NCBI GenBank assembly: GCA_035771175.1
Contig: CM069610.1
Span: 22,720,501 to 22,784,500, forward strand
Direction: 5' to 3'
From: Paratinospora sagittata
Lineage: Eukaryota; Streptophyta; Magnoliopsida; Ranunculales; Menispermaceae
Length of the DNA: 64,000 nt
Shown here: piece after piece, positions 28,501-42,200 of the stretch
How positions within the stretch are numbered: the stretch's first letter is position 1
How the letters are laid out: every line of letters starts with the position of its first letter
Notes under the pieces: model-generated
What the model was told of the DNA's origin: nothing
Databases searched by the model: none
Seen by the model: only the letters and a program-made list of their open reading frames with translations
Translations under genes and position numbers: made by a program

Positions 28501-31500
28501 TCCTGAAGGCACTAGCGCACTATCAGTGTTGACAGCACGCTGATAGGGTTCTATAACAAAACATTTGTTTTTCTTAAAAATTGTCTATACCGCGCTATCC
28601 CCTTTGATACTTCGCTATAAAGCTGTTGCCGTGACCTTTCCATTTTTAGTAAAATGGGCAATAGCGCGATATAGGCCTCGATAACACGCTATCGGAAAGT
28701 CCGTAAAACTCGAGCTCTCGGGTTTGTGTATATCGATCTGCTATAGCCTGCTATCTGTCAATTGAGAACATGATACACAACCCAATAGCACGCTATCCAC
28801 GTCTGTGAAAAAAATCTGATATTTCTAACGAGAAAAATGTGGGCACTTCTGCTTGCTCGATTTTTCTATTCCTTATACAATTTCTCTAGGTTGTCTTAAT
28901 TGAAATATTCTCTACTAACACCTAGATGATTCCCATTGTCTCGCACGCCCAAAACAACTTTAGATTAAACAATGTTTTCAATTCAAATCATTTTGTACTC
29001 TCTTGCCCTTTAACCCGCAACTTCTAATTTTATAAAACACTCATTCTCTGATTTTCAAAAATACAACACACACGATTTTTGCAAGTTAGATTGAGCTTTC
29101 CAAAGAGTTTTTCAAGAGAAGAAAGTAGTGATTCTTGCATTTGTCAAAACAAGCTTCGAATAGAATCAAAATTGCAATCTGTCTTGATGATAACGTCGTT
29201 GATCAGCAAGTCCTTCATTTTATCCCTTTTGTGCTTAGATTTGCAGAGGCTATCCATTGTTTTAAGTTGTAAGTATATATGAAGTGGTCTCGGTAAGATA
29301 ACACAACAAAAAAGAACACATCAATTGTCTTGCATCAAGAACACATCAAACAATAGCTTTCGAAGTCTACAAAGATCAAGCTAAAAGAACGAAGACAAAT
29401 CTCATGCCTAAGTAAGGCATTTTGTTTGATCTTTGGTGTGTAGGGTAACCTCTCGATCAATCTCAGCACTAAAACTCTGAAATCTGCAAAGTCTTCAAAA
29501 TCACTTCGATATAGTATTTCATTTTGAAAAAATGTTGTCCGAAAGGTTTTAATCATAATTTCAATGAGTTTTGAATTATTTAAAAGTTTTTAATCTTATA
29601 CAATATGTTTTGAGTTAATGGAATGGTTCTTGAGTGTCAAAATATTAATTTTACAAAAATAAGGCTATCCAGCAATTTGCCAAGATTTTCCTGAAGGCAC
29701 TAGCGCACTATCAGTGTTGACAGCACGCTGATAGGGTTCTATAACAAAACATTTGTTTTTCTGAAAAATTGTCTATACCGCGCTATCCCCTTTGATACTT
29801 CGCTATAAAGCTGTTCCCGTGACCTTTCCATTTTTAGTAAAATGGGCAATAGCGCGATATAGGCCTCGATAACACGCTATCGGAAAGTCCGTAAAACTCG
29901 AGCTCTCGGGTTTGTGTATATCGATCTGCTATAGCCTGCTATCTGTCAATTGAGAACATGATACACAACCCAATAGCACGCTATCCACGTCTGTGAAAAA
30001 AATCTGATATTTCTAACGAGAAAAATGTGGGCACTTCTGCTTGCTCGATTTTTCTATTCCTTATACAATTTCTCCAGGTTGTCTTAATTGAAATATTCTC
30101 TACTAACACCTAGATGATTCCCATTGTCTCGCACGCCCAAAACAACTTTAGATTAAACAATGTTTTGAATTCAAATCATTTTGTACTCTCTTGCCCTTTA
30201 ACCCGCAACTTCTAATTTTATAAAACACTCATTCTCTGATTTTCAAAAATACAACACACACGATTTTTGCAAGTTAGATTGAGCTTTCCAAAGAGTTTTT
30301 CAAGAGAAGAAAGTATTGATTCTTGCATTTGTCAAAACAAGCTTCGAATAGAATCAAAATTGCAATCTGTCTTGATGATAACGTCGTTGATCAGCAAGTC
30401 CTTCATTTTATCCCTTTTGTGCTTAGATTTGCAGAGGCTATCCATTGTTTTAAGTTGTAAGTATATATGAAGTGGTCTCGATAAGATAACACAACAAAAA
30501 AGAACACATCAATTGTCTTGCATCTAGAACACGTCAAACAATAGCTTTCGAAGCCTACAATGATCAAGCTAAAAGAACGAAGACAAATCTCATGCCTAAG
30601 TAAGGCATTTTGTTTGATCTTTGGTGTGTAGGGTAACCTCTCGATCAATCTCAGCACTAAAACTCTGAAATCTGCAAAGTCTTCAAAATCACTTCGATAT
30701 AGTATTTCATTTTGAAAAAATGTTGTCCGAAAGGTTTTAATCATAATTTCAATTAGTTTTGAATTATTTAAAAGTTTTTAATCTTATACAATATGTTTTG
30801 AGTTAATGGAATGGTTCTTGAGTGTCAAAATATTTATTTTACAAAAATAAGGCTATCCAGCAATTTGCCAAGATTTTCCTGAAGGCACTAGCGCACTATC
30901 AGTGTTGACAGCACGCTGATAGGGTTCTATAACAAAACATTTGTTTTTCTTAAAAATTGTCTATACCGCGCTATCCCCTTTGATACTTCGCTATAAAGCT
31001 GTTGCCGTGACCTTTCCATTTTTAGTAAAATGGGCAATAGCGCGATATAGGCCTCGATAACACGCTATCGGAAAGTCCGTAAAACTCGAGCTCTCGGGTT
31101 TGTGTATATCGATCTGCTATAGCCTGCTATCTGTCAATTGAGAACATGATACACAACCCAATAGCACGCTATCCACGTCTGTGAAAAAAATCTGATATTT
31201 CTAACGAGAAAAATGTGGGCACTTCTGCTTGCTCGATTTTTCTATTCCTTATACAATTTCTCTAGGTTGTCTTAATTGAAATATTCTCTACTAACACCTA
31301 GATGATTCCCATTGTCTCGCACGCCCAAAACAACTTTAGATTAAACAATGTTTTCAATTCAAATCATTTTGTACTCTCTTGCCCTTTAACCCGCAACTTC
31401 TAATTTTATAAAACACTCATTCTCTGATTTTCAAAAATACAACACACACGATTTTTGCAAGTTAGATTGAGCTTTCCAAAGAGTTTTTCAAGAGAAGAAA

Positions 31501-32641
31501 GTATTGATTCTTGCATTTGTCAAAACAAGCTTCGAATAGAATCAAAATTGCAATCTGTCTTGATGATAACGTCGTTGATCAGCAAGTCCTTCATTTTATC
31601 CCTTTTGTGCTTAGATTTGCAGAGGCTATCCATTGTTTTAAGTTGTAAGTATATATGAAGTGGTCTCGGTAAGATAACACAACAAAAAAGAACACATCAA
31701 TTGTCTTGCATCAAGAACACATCAAACAATAGCTTTCGAAGTCTACAAAGATCAAGCTAAAAGAACGAAGACAAATCTCATGCCTAAGTAAGGCATTTTG
31801 TTTGATCTTTGGTGTGTAGGGTAACCTCTCGATCAATCTCAGCACTAAAACTCTGAAATCTGCAAAGTCTTCAAAATCACTTCGATATAGTATTTCATTT
31901 TGAAAAAATGTTGTCCGAAAGGTTTTAATCATAATTTCAATGAGTTTTGAATTATTTAAAAGTTTTTAATCTTATACAATATGTTTTGAGTTAATGGAAT
32001 GGTTCTTGAGTGTCAAAATATTAATTTTACAAAAATAAGGCTATCCAGCAATTTGCCAAGATTTTCCTGAAGGCACTAGCGCACTATCAGTGTTGACAGC
32101 ACGCTGATAGGGTTCTATAACAAAACATTTGTTTTTCTGAAAAATTGTCTATACCGCGCTATCCCCTTTGATACTTCGCTATAAAGCTGTTGCCGTGACC
32201 TTTCCATTTTTAGTAAAATGGGCAATAGCGCGATATAGGCCTCGATAACACGCTATCGGAAAGTCCGTAAAACTCGAGCTCTCGGGTTTGTGTATATCGA
32301 TCTGCTATAGCCTGCTATCTGTCAATTGAGAACATGATACACAACCCAATAGCACGCTATCCACGTCTGTGAAAAAAATCTGATATTTCTAACGAGAAAA
32401 ATGTGGGCACTTCTGCTTGCTCGATTTTTCTATTCCTTATACAATTTCTCCAGGTTGTCTTAATTGAAATATTCTCTACTAACACCTAGATGATTCCCAT
32501 TGTCTCGCACGCCCAAAACAACTTTAGATTAAACAATGTTTTGAATTCAAATCATTTTGTACTCTCTTGCCCTTTAACCCCAACTTCTAATTTTATAAAA
32601 CACTCATTCTCTGATTTTCAAAAATACAACACACACGATTT
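25515..32641. repeat. Two-unit (2376-bp) higher-order repeat block
   Basis: Alternate units share private variants. TTTTTCTTAAAAATTG (others have CTGAAAAATTG) appears near 26195, 28571 and 30948, spaced by about 2376 bp. TTTCTCTAGG in place of TTTCTCCAGG appears near 28882 and 31258, again 2376 bp apart. The CGATAAGATAAC and CTAGAACACGTC pair recurs near 28107 and 30480. The intervening units carry CAAGAACACATC instead at about 29335 and 31711. The spacings fit three repeats of a two-unit block. Boundaries are approximate. Confidence 0.8.
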
Positions 32642-35600
32642 TTGCAAGTTAGATTGAGCTTTCCAAAGAGTTTTTCAAGAGAAGAAAGTATTGATTCTTG
32701 CATTTGTCAAAACAAGCTTCGAATAGAATCAAAATTGCAATCTGTCTTGATGATAACGTCGTTGATCAGCAAGTCCTTCATTTTATCCCTTTTGTGCTTA
32801 GATTTGCAGAGGCTATCCATTGTTTTAAGTTGTAAGTATATATGAAGTGGTCTCGATAAGATAACACAAAAAAAAGAACACATCAATTGTCTTGCATCTA
32901 GAACACGTCAAACAATAGCTTTCGAAGCCTACAATGATCAAGCTAAAAGAACGAAGACAAATCTCATGCCTAAGTAAGGCATTTTGTTTGATCTTTGGTG
33001 TGTAGGGTAACCTCTCGATCAATCTCAGCACTAAAACTCTGAAATCTGCAAAGTCTTCAAAATCACTTCGATATAGTATTTCATTTTGAAAAAATGTTTT
33101 CCGAAATGTTTTAATCATAATTTCAATTAGTTTTGAATTATTTAAAAGTTTTTAATCTTATACAATATGTTTTGAGTTAATGGAATGGTTCTTGAGTGTC
33201 AAAATATTAATTTTACAAAAATAAGGCTATCCAGCAATTTGCCAAGATTTTCCTGAAGGCACTAGCGCACTATCAGTGTTGACAGCACGCTGATAGGGTT
33301 CTATAACAAAACATTTGTTTTTCTGAAAAATTGTCTATACCGCGCTATCCCCTTTGATACTTCGCTATAAAGCTGTTGTCGTGACCTTTCCATTTTTAGT
33401 AAAATGGGCAATAGCGCGATATAGGCCTCGATAACACGCTATCGGAAAGTCCGTAAAACTCGAGCTCTCGGGTTTGTGTATATCGATCTGCTATAGCCTG
33501 CTATCTGTCAATTGAGAACATGATACACAACCCAATAGCAAGCTATCCACGTATGTGAAAAAAATCTGATATTTCTAACGAGAAAAATGTGGGCACTTCT
33601 GCTTGCTCGATTTTTCTATTCCTTATACAATTTCTCCAGGTTGTCTTAATTGAAATATTCTCTACTAACACCTAGATGATTCCCATTGTCTCGCACGCCC
33701 AAAACAACTTTAGATTAAACAATGTTTTCAATTCAAATCATTTTGTACTCTCTTGCCCTTTAACCCGCAACTTCTAATTTTATAAAACACTCATTCTCTG
33801 ATTTTCAAAAATACAACACACACGATTTTTGCAAGTTAGATTGAGCTTTCCAAGGAGTTTTTCAAGAGAAGAAAGTATTGATTCTTGCATTTGTCAAAAC
33901 AAGCTTCGAATAGAATCAAAATTGCAATCTGTCTTGATGATAACGTCGTTGATCAGCAAGTCCTTCATTTTATCCCTTTTGTGCTTAGATTTGCTGAGGC
34001 TATCCATTGTTTTAAGTTGTAAGTATATATGAAGTGGTCTCGTTAAGATAACACAACAAAAAAGAACACATCAATTGTCTTGCATCTAGAACACGTCAAA
34101 CAATAGCTTTCGAAGCCTACAATGATCAAGCTAAAAGAACGAAGACAAATCTCATGCCTAAGTAAGGCATTTTGTTTGATCTTTGGTGTGTAGGGTAACC
34201 TCTCGATCAATCTCAGCACTAAAACTCTGAAATCTGCAAAGTCTTCAAAATCACTTCGATATAGTATTTCATTTTGAAAAAATGTTTTCCGAAATGTTTT
34301 AATCATAATTTCAATTAGTTTTGAATTATTTAAAAGTTTTTAATCTTATACAATATGTTTTGAGTTAATGGAATGGTTCTTGAGTGTCAAAATATTAATT
34401 TTACAAAAATAAGGCTATCCAGCAATTTGCCAAGATTTTCCTGAAGGCAGTAGCGCACTATCAGTGTTGACAGCACGCTGATAGGGTTCTATAACAAAAC
34501 ATTTGTTTTTCTGAAAAATTGTCTATACCGCGCTATCCCCTTTGATACTTCGCTATAAAGCTGTTGCCGTGACCTTTCCATTTTTAGTAAAATGGGCAAT
34601 AGCGCGATATAGGCCTCGATAACACGCTATCGGAAAGTCCGTAAAACTCGAGCTCTCGGGTTTGTGTATATCGATCTGCTATAGCCTGCTATCTGTCAAT
34701 TGAGAACATGATACACAACCCAATAGCACGCTATCCACGTCTGTGAAAAAAATCTGATATTTCTAACGAGAAAAATGTGGGCACTTCTGCTTGCTCGATT
34801 TTTCTATTCCTTATACAATTTCTCCAGGTTGTCTTAATTGAAATATTCTCTACTAACACCTAGATGATTCCCATTGTCTCGCACGCCCAAAACAACTTTA
34901 GATTAAACAATGTTTTCAATTCAAATCATTTTGTACTCTCTTGCCCATTAACCCGCAACTTCTAATTTTATAAAACACTCATTCTCTGATTTTCAAAAAT
35001 ACAACACACACGATTTTTGCAAGTTAGATTGAGCTTTCCAAAGAGTTTTTCAAAAGAAGAAAGTATTGATTCTTGCATTTGTCAAAACACGCTTCGAATA
35101 GAATCAAAATTGTAATATGTCTTGATGATAACGTCGTTGATCAGCAAGTCCTTCATTTTATCCCTTTTGTGCTTAGATTTGCAGAGGCTATCCATTGTTT
35201 TAAGTTGTAAGTATATATGAAGTGGTCTCGGTAAGATAACGCAACAAAAAAAGAACACATCAATTGTCTTGCATCAAAAACACATCAAACAATAGCTTTC
35301 GAAGTTTACAAAGATCAAGCTAAAAGAACGAAGACAAATCTCATGCCTAAGTAAGGCATTTTGTTTGATTTTCGGTGTGTAGGGTAACCTCTCGATCAAT
35401 CTCAGCACTAAAACTCTGAAATCTGCAAAGTCTTCAAAATCACTTCGATATAGTATTTCATTTTGAAAAAATGTTCTCCGAAAGGTTTTAATCATAATCT
35501 CAATGAGTTTTGAATTATTTAAAAGTTTTTAATCTTATACAATATGTTTTGAGTTAATGGAATGGTTCTTGAGTGTCAAAATATTAATTTTACAAAAATA

Positions 35601-36205
35601 AGGCTATCCAGCAATTTGCCAAGATTTTCCTGAAGGCACTAGCGCACTATCAGTGTTGACAGCGCGCTGATAGGGTTCTATAACAAAACATTTGTTTTTC
35701 TGAAAAATTGTCTATACCGCGCTATCCCCTTTGATACTTCGCTATAAAGCTGTTGCCGTGACCTTTCCATTTTTAGTAAAATGGGCAATAGCGCGATATA
35801 GGCCTCGATAACACGCTATCGGAAAGTCCGTAAAACTCGAGCTCTCGGGTTTGTGTATATCGATCTGCTATAGCCTGCTATCTGTCAATTGAGAACATGA
35901 TACACAACCCAATAGCACGCTATCCACGTCTGTGAAAAAAATCTGATATTTCTAACGAGAAAAATGTGGGCACTTCTGCTTGCTCGATTTTTCTATTCCT
36001 TATACAATTTCTCCAGGTTGTCTTAATTGAAATATTCTCTACTAACACCTAGATGATTCCCATTGTCTCGCACGCCCAAAACAACTTTAGATTAAACAAT
36101 GTTTTGAATTCAAATCATTTTGTACTCTCTTGCCCTTTAACCCGCAACTTCTAATTTTATAAAACACTCATTCTCTGATTTTCAAAAATACAACACACAC
36201 GATTT

Positions 36206-39200
36206 TTGCAAGTTAGATTGAGCTTTCCAAAGAGTTTTTCAAGAGAAGAAAGTATTGATTCTTGCATTTGTCAAAACAAGCTTCGAATAGAATCAAAATT
36301 GCAATCTGTCTTGATGATAACGTCGTTGATCAGCAAGTCCTTCATTTTATCCCTTTTGTGCTTAGATTTGCAGAGGCTATCCATTGTTTTAAGTTGTAAG
36401 TATATATGAAGTGGTCTCGGTAAGATAACGCAACAAAAAAAGAACACATCAATTGTCTTGCATCAAAAACACATCAAACAATAGCTTTCGAAGTCTACAA
36501 AGATCAAGCTAAAAGAACGAAGACAAATCTCATGCCTAAGTAAGGCATTTTGTTTGATCTTCGGTGTGTAGGGTAACCTCTCGATCAATCTCAGCACTAA
36601 AACTCTGAAATCTGCAAAGTCTTCAAAATCACTTCGATATAGTATTTCATTTTGAAAAAATGTTCTCCGAAAGGTTTTAATCATAATCTCAATGAGTTTT
36701 GAATTATTTAAAAGTTTTTAATCTTATACAATATGTTTTGAGTTAATGGAATGGTTCTTGAGTGTCAAAATATTAATTTTACAAAAATAAGGCTATCCAG
36801 CAATTTGCCAAGATTTTACTGAAGGCACTAGCGCACTATCCGTGTTGACAGCACGCTGATAGGGTTCTATAACAAAACATTTGTTTTTCTGAAAAATTGT
36901 CTATACCGCGCTATCCCCTTTGATACTTCGCTATAAAGCTGTTGCCGTGACCTTTCCATTTTTAGTAAAATGGGCAATAGCGCGATATAGGCCTCGATAA
37001 CACGCTATCGGAAAGTCCGTAAAACTCGAGCTCTCGGGTTTGTGTATATCGATCTGCTATCGCCTGCTATCTGTCAATTGAGAACATGATACACAACCCA
37101 ATAGCACGCTATCCACGTCTGTGAAAAAAATCTGATATTTCTAACGAGAAAAATGTGGGCACTTCTGCTTGCTCGATTTTTCTATTCCTTATACAATTTC
37201 TCCAGGTTGTCTTAATTGAAATATTCTCTACAAACACCTAGATGATTCCCATTGTCTCGCACGCATAAAACAACTTTAGATTAAACAATGTTTTCAATTC
37301 AAATCATTTTGTACTCTCTTGCCCTTTAACCCGCAACTTCTAATTTTATAAAACACTCATTCTCTGATTTTCAAAAATACAACACACACGATTTTTGCAA
37401 GTTAGATTGAGCTTTCCAAAGAGTTTTTCAAGAGAAGAAAGTATTGATTCTTGCATTTGTCAAAACAAGCTTCGAATAGAATCAAAATTGCAATCTGTCT
37501 TGATGATAACGTTGTTAATCAGCAAGTCCTTCATTTTATCCCTTTTGTGCTTAGATTTGCAGAGGCTATCCATTGTTTTAAGTTGTAAGTAAATATATGA
37601 AGTGGTCTCGGTAAGATAACACAACAAAAAAGAACCCATCAATTGTCTTGCATCAAGAACACGTCAAACAATAGCTTTCGAAGTCTACAAAGATCAAGCT
37701 AAAAGTACGAAGACAAATCTCATGCCTAAGTAAGGCATTTTGTTTGATCTTTGGTGTGTAGGGTAACCTCTCGATCAATCTCAGCACTAAAACTCTGAAA
37801 TCTGCAAAGTCTTCAAAATCACTTCGATATAGTATTTCATTTTGAAAAAATGTTGTCCGAAAGGTTTTAATCATAATTTCAATGAGTTTTGAATTATTTA
37901 AAAGTTTTTAATCTTATACAATATGTTTTGAGTTAATGGAATGGTTCTTGAGTGTCAAAATATTAATTTTACAAAAATAAGGCTATCCAGCAATTTGCCA
38001 AGATTTTCCTGAAGGCACTAGCGCACTATCAGTGTTGACAGCACGCTGATAGGGTTCTATAACAAAACATTTGTTTTTCTGAAAAATTGTCTATACCGCG
38101 CTATCCCCTTTGATACTTCGCTATAAAGCTGTTGCCGTGACCTTTCCATTTTTAGTAAAATGGGCAATAGCGCGATATAGGCCTCGATAACACGCTATCG
38201 GAAAGTCCGTAAAACTCGAGCTCTCGGGTTTGTGTATATCGATCTGCTATAGCCTGCTATCTGTCAATTGAGAACATGATACACAACCCAATAGCACGCT
38301 ATCCACGTCTGTGAAAAAAATCTGATATTTCTAACGAGAAAAATGTGGGCACTTCTGCTTGCTCGATTTTTCTATTCCTTATACAATTTCTCCAGGTTGT
38401 CTTAATTGAAATATTCTCTACTAACACCTAGATGATTCCCATTGTCTCGCACGCCCAAAACAACTTTAGATTAAACAATGTTTTGAATTCAAATCATTTT
38501 GTACTCTCTTGCCCTTTAACCCGCAACTTCTAATTTTATAAAACACTCATTCTCTGATTTTCAAAAATACAACACACACGATTTTTGCAAGTTAGATTGA
38601 GCTTTCCAAAGAGTTTTTCAAGAGAAGAAAGTATTGATTCTTACATTTGTCAAAACAAGCTTCAAATAGAATCAAAATTGGAATATGTCTTGATGATAAC
38701 GTCGTTGATCAGCAAGTCCTTCATTTTATCCCTTTTGTGCTTAGATTTGCAGAGGCTATGCATTGTTTTAAGTTGTAAGTATATATGAAGTGGTCTCGGT
38801 AAGATAACACAACAAAAAAGAACACATCAATTGTCTTGCATCTAGAACACATCAAACAATAGCTTTCGAAGCCTACAATGATCAAGCTAAAAGAACGAAG
38901 ACAAATGTCATGCCTAAGTAAGGCATTTTGTTTGATCTTTGGTGTGTAGGGTAACCTCTCGATCAATCTCAGCACTAAAACTCTGAAATCTGCAAAGTCT
39001 TCAAAATCACTTCGATATAGTATTTCATTTTGAAAAAATGTTTTCCGAAAGGTTTTAATCATAATTTCAATTAGTTTTGAATTATTTAAAAGTTTTTAAT
39101 CTTATACAATATGTTTTGAGTTAATGGAATGGTTCTTGAGTGTCAAAATATTAATTTTACAAAAATAAGGCTATCCAGCTATTTGCCAAAATTTTCCTGA

Positions 39201-42200
39201 AGGCACTAGCGCACTATCCGTGTTGAGAGCACGCTGATAGGGTTCTATAACAAAACATTTGTTTTTCTGAAAAATTGTCTATACCGCGCTATCCCCTTTG
39301 ATACTTCGCTATAAAGCTGTTGCCGTGACCTTTCCATTTTTAGTAAAATGGGCAATAGCGCGATATAGGCCTCGATAACACGCTATCGGAAAGTCCGTAA
39401 AACTCGAGCTCTCGGGTTTGTGTATATCAATCTGCTATAGCCTGCTATCTGTCAATTGAGAACATGATACACAACCCAATGGCACGCTATCCACGTCTGT
39501 GAAAAAAATCTGATATTTCTAACGAGAAAAATATGGGCACTTCTGCTTGCTCGATTTTTCTATTCCTTATACAATTTCTCCAGGTTGTCTTAATTGAAAT
39601 ATTCCCTACTAACACCTAGATGATTCGCATTGTCTCGCACGCCCAAAACAACTTTAGATTAAACAATGTTTTCAATTCAAATCATTTTGTACTCTCTTGC
39701 CCTTTAACCCGCAACTTCTAATTTTATAAAACACTCATTCTCTGATTTTCAAAAATACAACACACACGATTTTTGCAAGTTAGATTGAGCTTTCCAAAGA
39801 GTTTTTCAAGAGAAGAAAGTATTGATTCTTGCATTTGTCAAAACAAGCTTCGAATAGAATCAAAATTGCAATCTGTCTTGATGATAACGTCGTTGATCAG
39901 CAAGTCCTTCATTTTATCCCTTTTGTGCTTAGATTTGCAGAGGCTATCCATTGTTTTAAGTTGTAAGTATATATGAAGTGGTCTCGGTAAGATAACACAA
40001 CAAAAAAGAACACATCAATTGTCTTGCATCAAGAACACATCAAACAATAGCTTTCGAAGTCTACAAAGATCAAGCTAAAAGAACGAAGACAAATCTCATG
40101 CCTAAGTAAGGCATTTTGTTTGATCTTTGGTGTGTAGGGTAACCTCTCGATCAATCTCAGCACTAAAACTCTGAAATCTGCAAAGTCTTCAAAATCACTT
40201 CGATATAGTATTTCATTTTGAAAAAATGTTGTCCGAAAGGTTTTAATCATAATTTCAATGAGTTTTGAATTATTTAAAAGTTTTTAATCTTATACAATAT
40301 ATTTTGAGTTAATGGAATGGTTCTTGAGTGTCAAAATATTAATTTTACAAAAATAAGGCTATCCAGCAATTTGCCAAGATTTTCCTGAAGGCACTAGCGC
40401 ACTATCAGTGTTGACAGCACGCTGATAGGGTTCTATAACAAAACATTTGTTTTTCTGAAAAATTGTCTATACCGCGCTATCCCCTTTGATACTTCGCTAT
40501 AAAGCTGTTGCCGTGACCTTTCCATTTTTAGTAAAATGGGCAATAGCGCGATATAGGCCTCGATAACACGCTATCGGAAAGTCCGTAAAACTCGAGCTCT
40601 CGGGTTTGTGTGTATCGATCTGCTATCGCCTGCTATCTGTCAATTGAGAACATGATACACAACCCAATAGCACGCTATCCACGTCTGTGAAAAAAATCTG
40701 ATATTTCTAACGAGAAAAATGTGGGCACTTCTACTTGCTCGATTTTTCTATTCCTTATACAATTTCTCCAGGTTGTCTTAATTGAAATATTCTCTACAAA
40801 CACCTAGATGATTCCCATTGTCTCGTACGCCCAAAACAACTTTAGATTAAACAATGTTTTCAATTCAAATCATTTTGTACTCTCTTGCCCTTTAACCCGC
40901 AACTTCTAATTTTATAAAACACTCATTCTCTGATTTTCAAAAATACAACACACACGATTTTTGCAAGTTAGATTGAGCTTTCCAAAGAGTTTTTCAAGAG
41001 AAGAAAGTATTGATTCTTGCATTTGTCAAAACAAGCTTCGAATAGAATCAAAATTGCAATCTGTCTTGATGATAACGTCGTTGATCAGCAAGTCCTTCAT
41101 TTTATCCCTTTTGTGCTTAGATTTGCAGAGGCTATCCATTGTTTTAAGTTGTAAGTATATATGAAGTGGTCTCGGTAAGATAACGCAACAAAAAAAGAAC
41201 ACATCAATTGTCTTGCATCAAAAACACATCAAACAATAGCTTTCGAAGTCTACAAAGATCAAGCTAAAAGAACGAAGACAAATCTCATGCCTAAGTAAGG
41301 CATTTTGTTTGATCTTCGGTGTGTAGGGTAACCTCTCGATCAATCTCAGCACTAAAACTCTGAAATCTGCAAAGTCTTCAAAATCACTTCGATATAGTAT
41401 TTCATTTTGAAAAAATGTTCTCCGAAAGGTTTTAATCATAATCTCAATGAGTTTTGAATTATTTAAAAGTTTTTAATCTTATACAATATGTTTTGAGTTA
41501 ATGGAATGGTTCTTGAGTGTCAAAATATTAATTTTACAAAAATAAGGCTATCCAGCAATTTGCCAAGATTTTACTGAAGGCACTAGCGCACTATCCGTGT
41601 TGACAGCACGCTGATAGGGTTCTATAACAAAACATTTGTTTTTCTGAAAAATTGTCTATACCGCGCTATCCCCTTTGATACTTCGCTATAAAGCTGTTGC
41701 CGTGACCTTTCCATTTTTAGTAAAATGGGCAATAGCGCGATATAGGCCTCGATAACACGCTATCGGAAAGTCCGTAAAACTCGAGCTCTCGGGTTTGTGT
41801 ATATCGATCTGCTATCGCCTGCTATCTGTCAATTGAGAACATGATACACAACCCAATAGCACGCTATCCACGTCTGTGAAAAAAATCTGATATTTCTAAC
41901 GAGAAAAATGTGGGCACTTCTGCTTGCTCGATTTTTCTATTCCTTATACAATTTCTCCAGGTTGTCTTAATTGAAATATTCTCTACAAACACCTAGATGA
42001 TTCCCATTGTCTCGCACGCATAAAACAACTTTAGATTAAACAATGTTTTCAATTCAAATCATTTTGTACTCTCTTGCCCTTTAACCCGCAACTTCTAATT
42101 TTATAAAACACTCATTCTCTGATTTTCAAAAATACAACACACACGATTTTTGCAAGTTAGATTGAGCTTTCCAAAGAGTTTTTCAAGAGAAGAAAGTATT

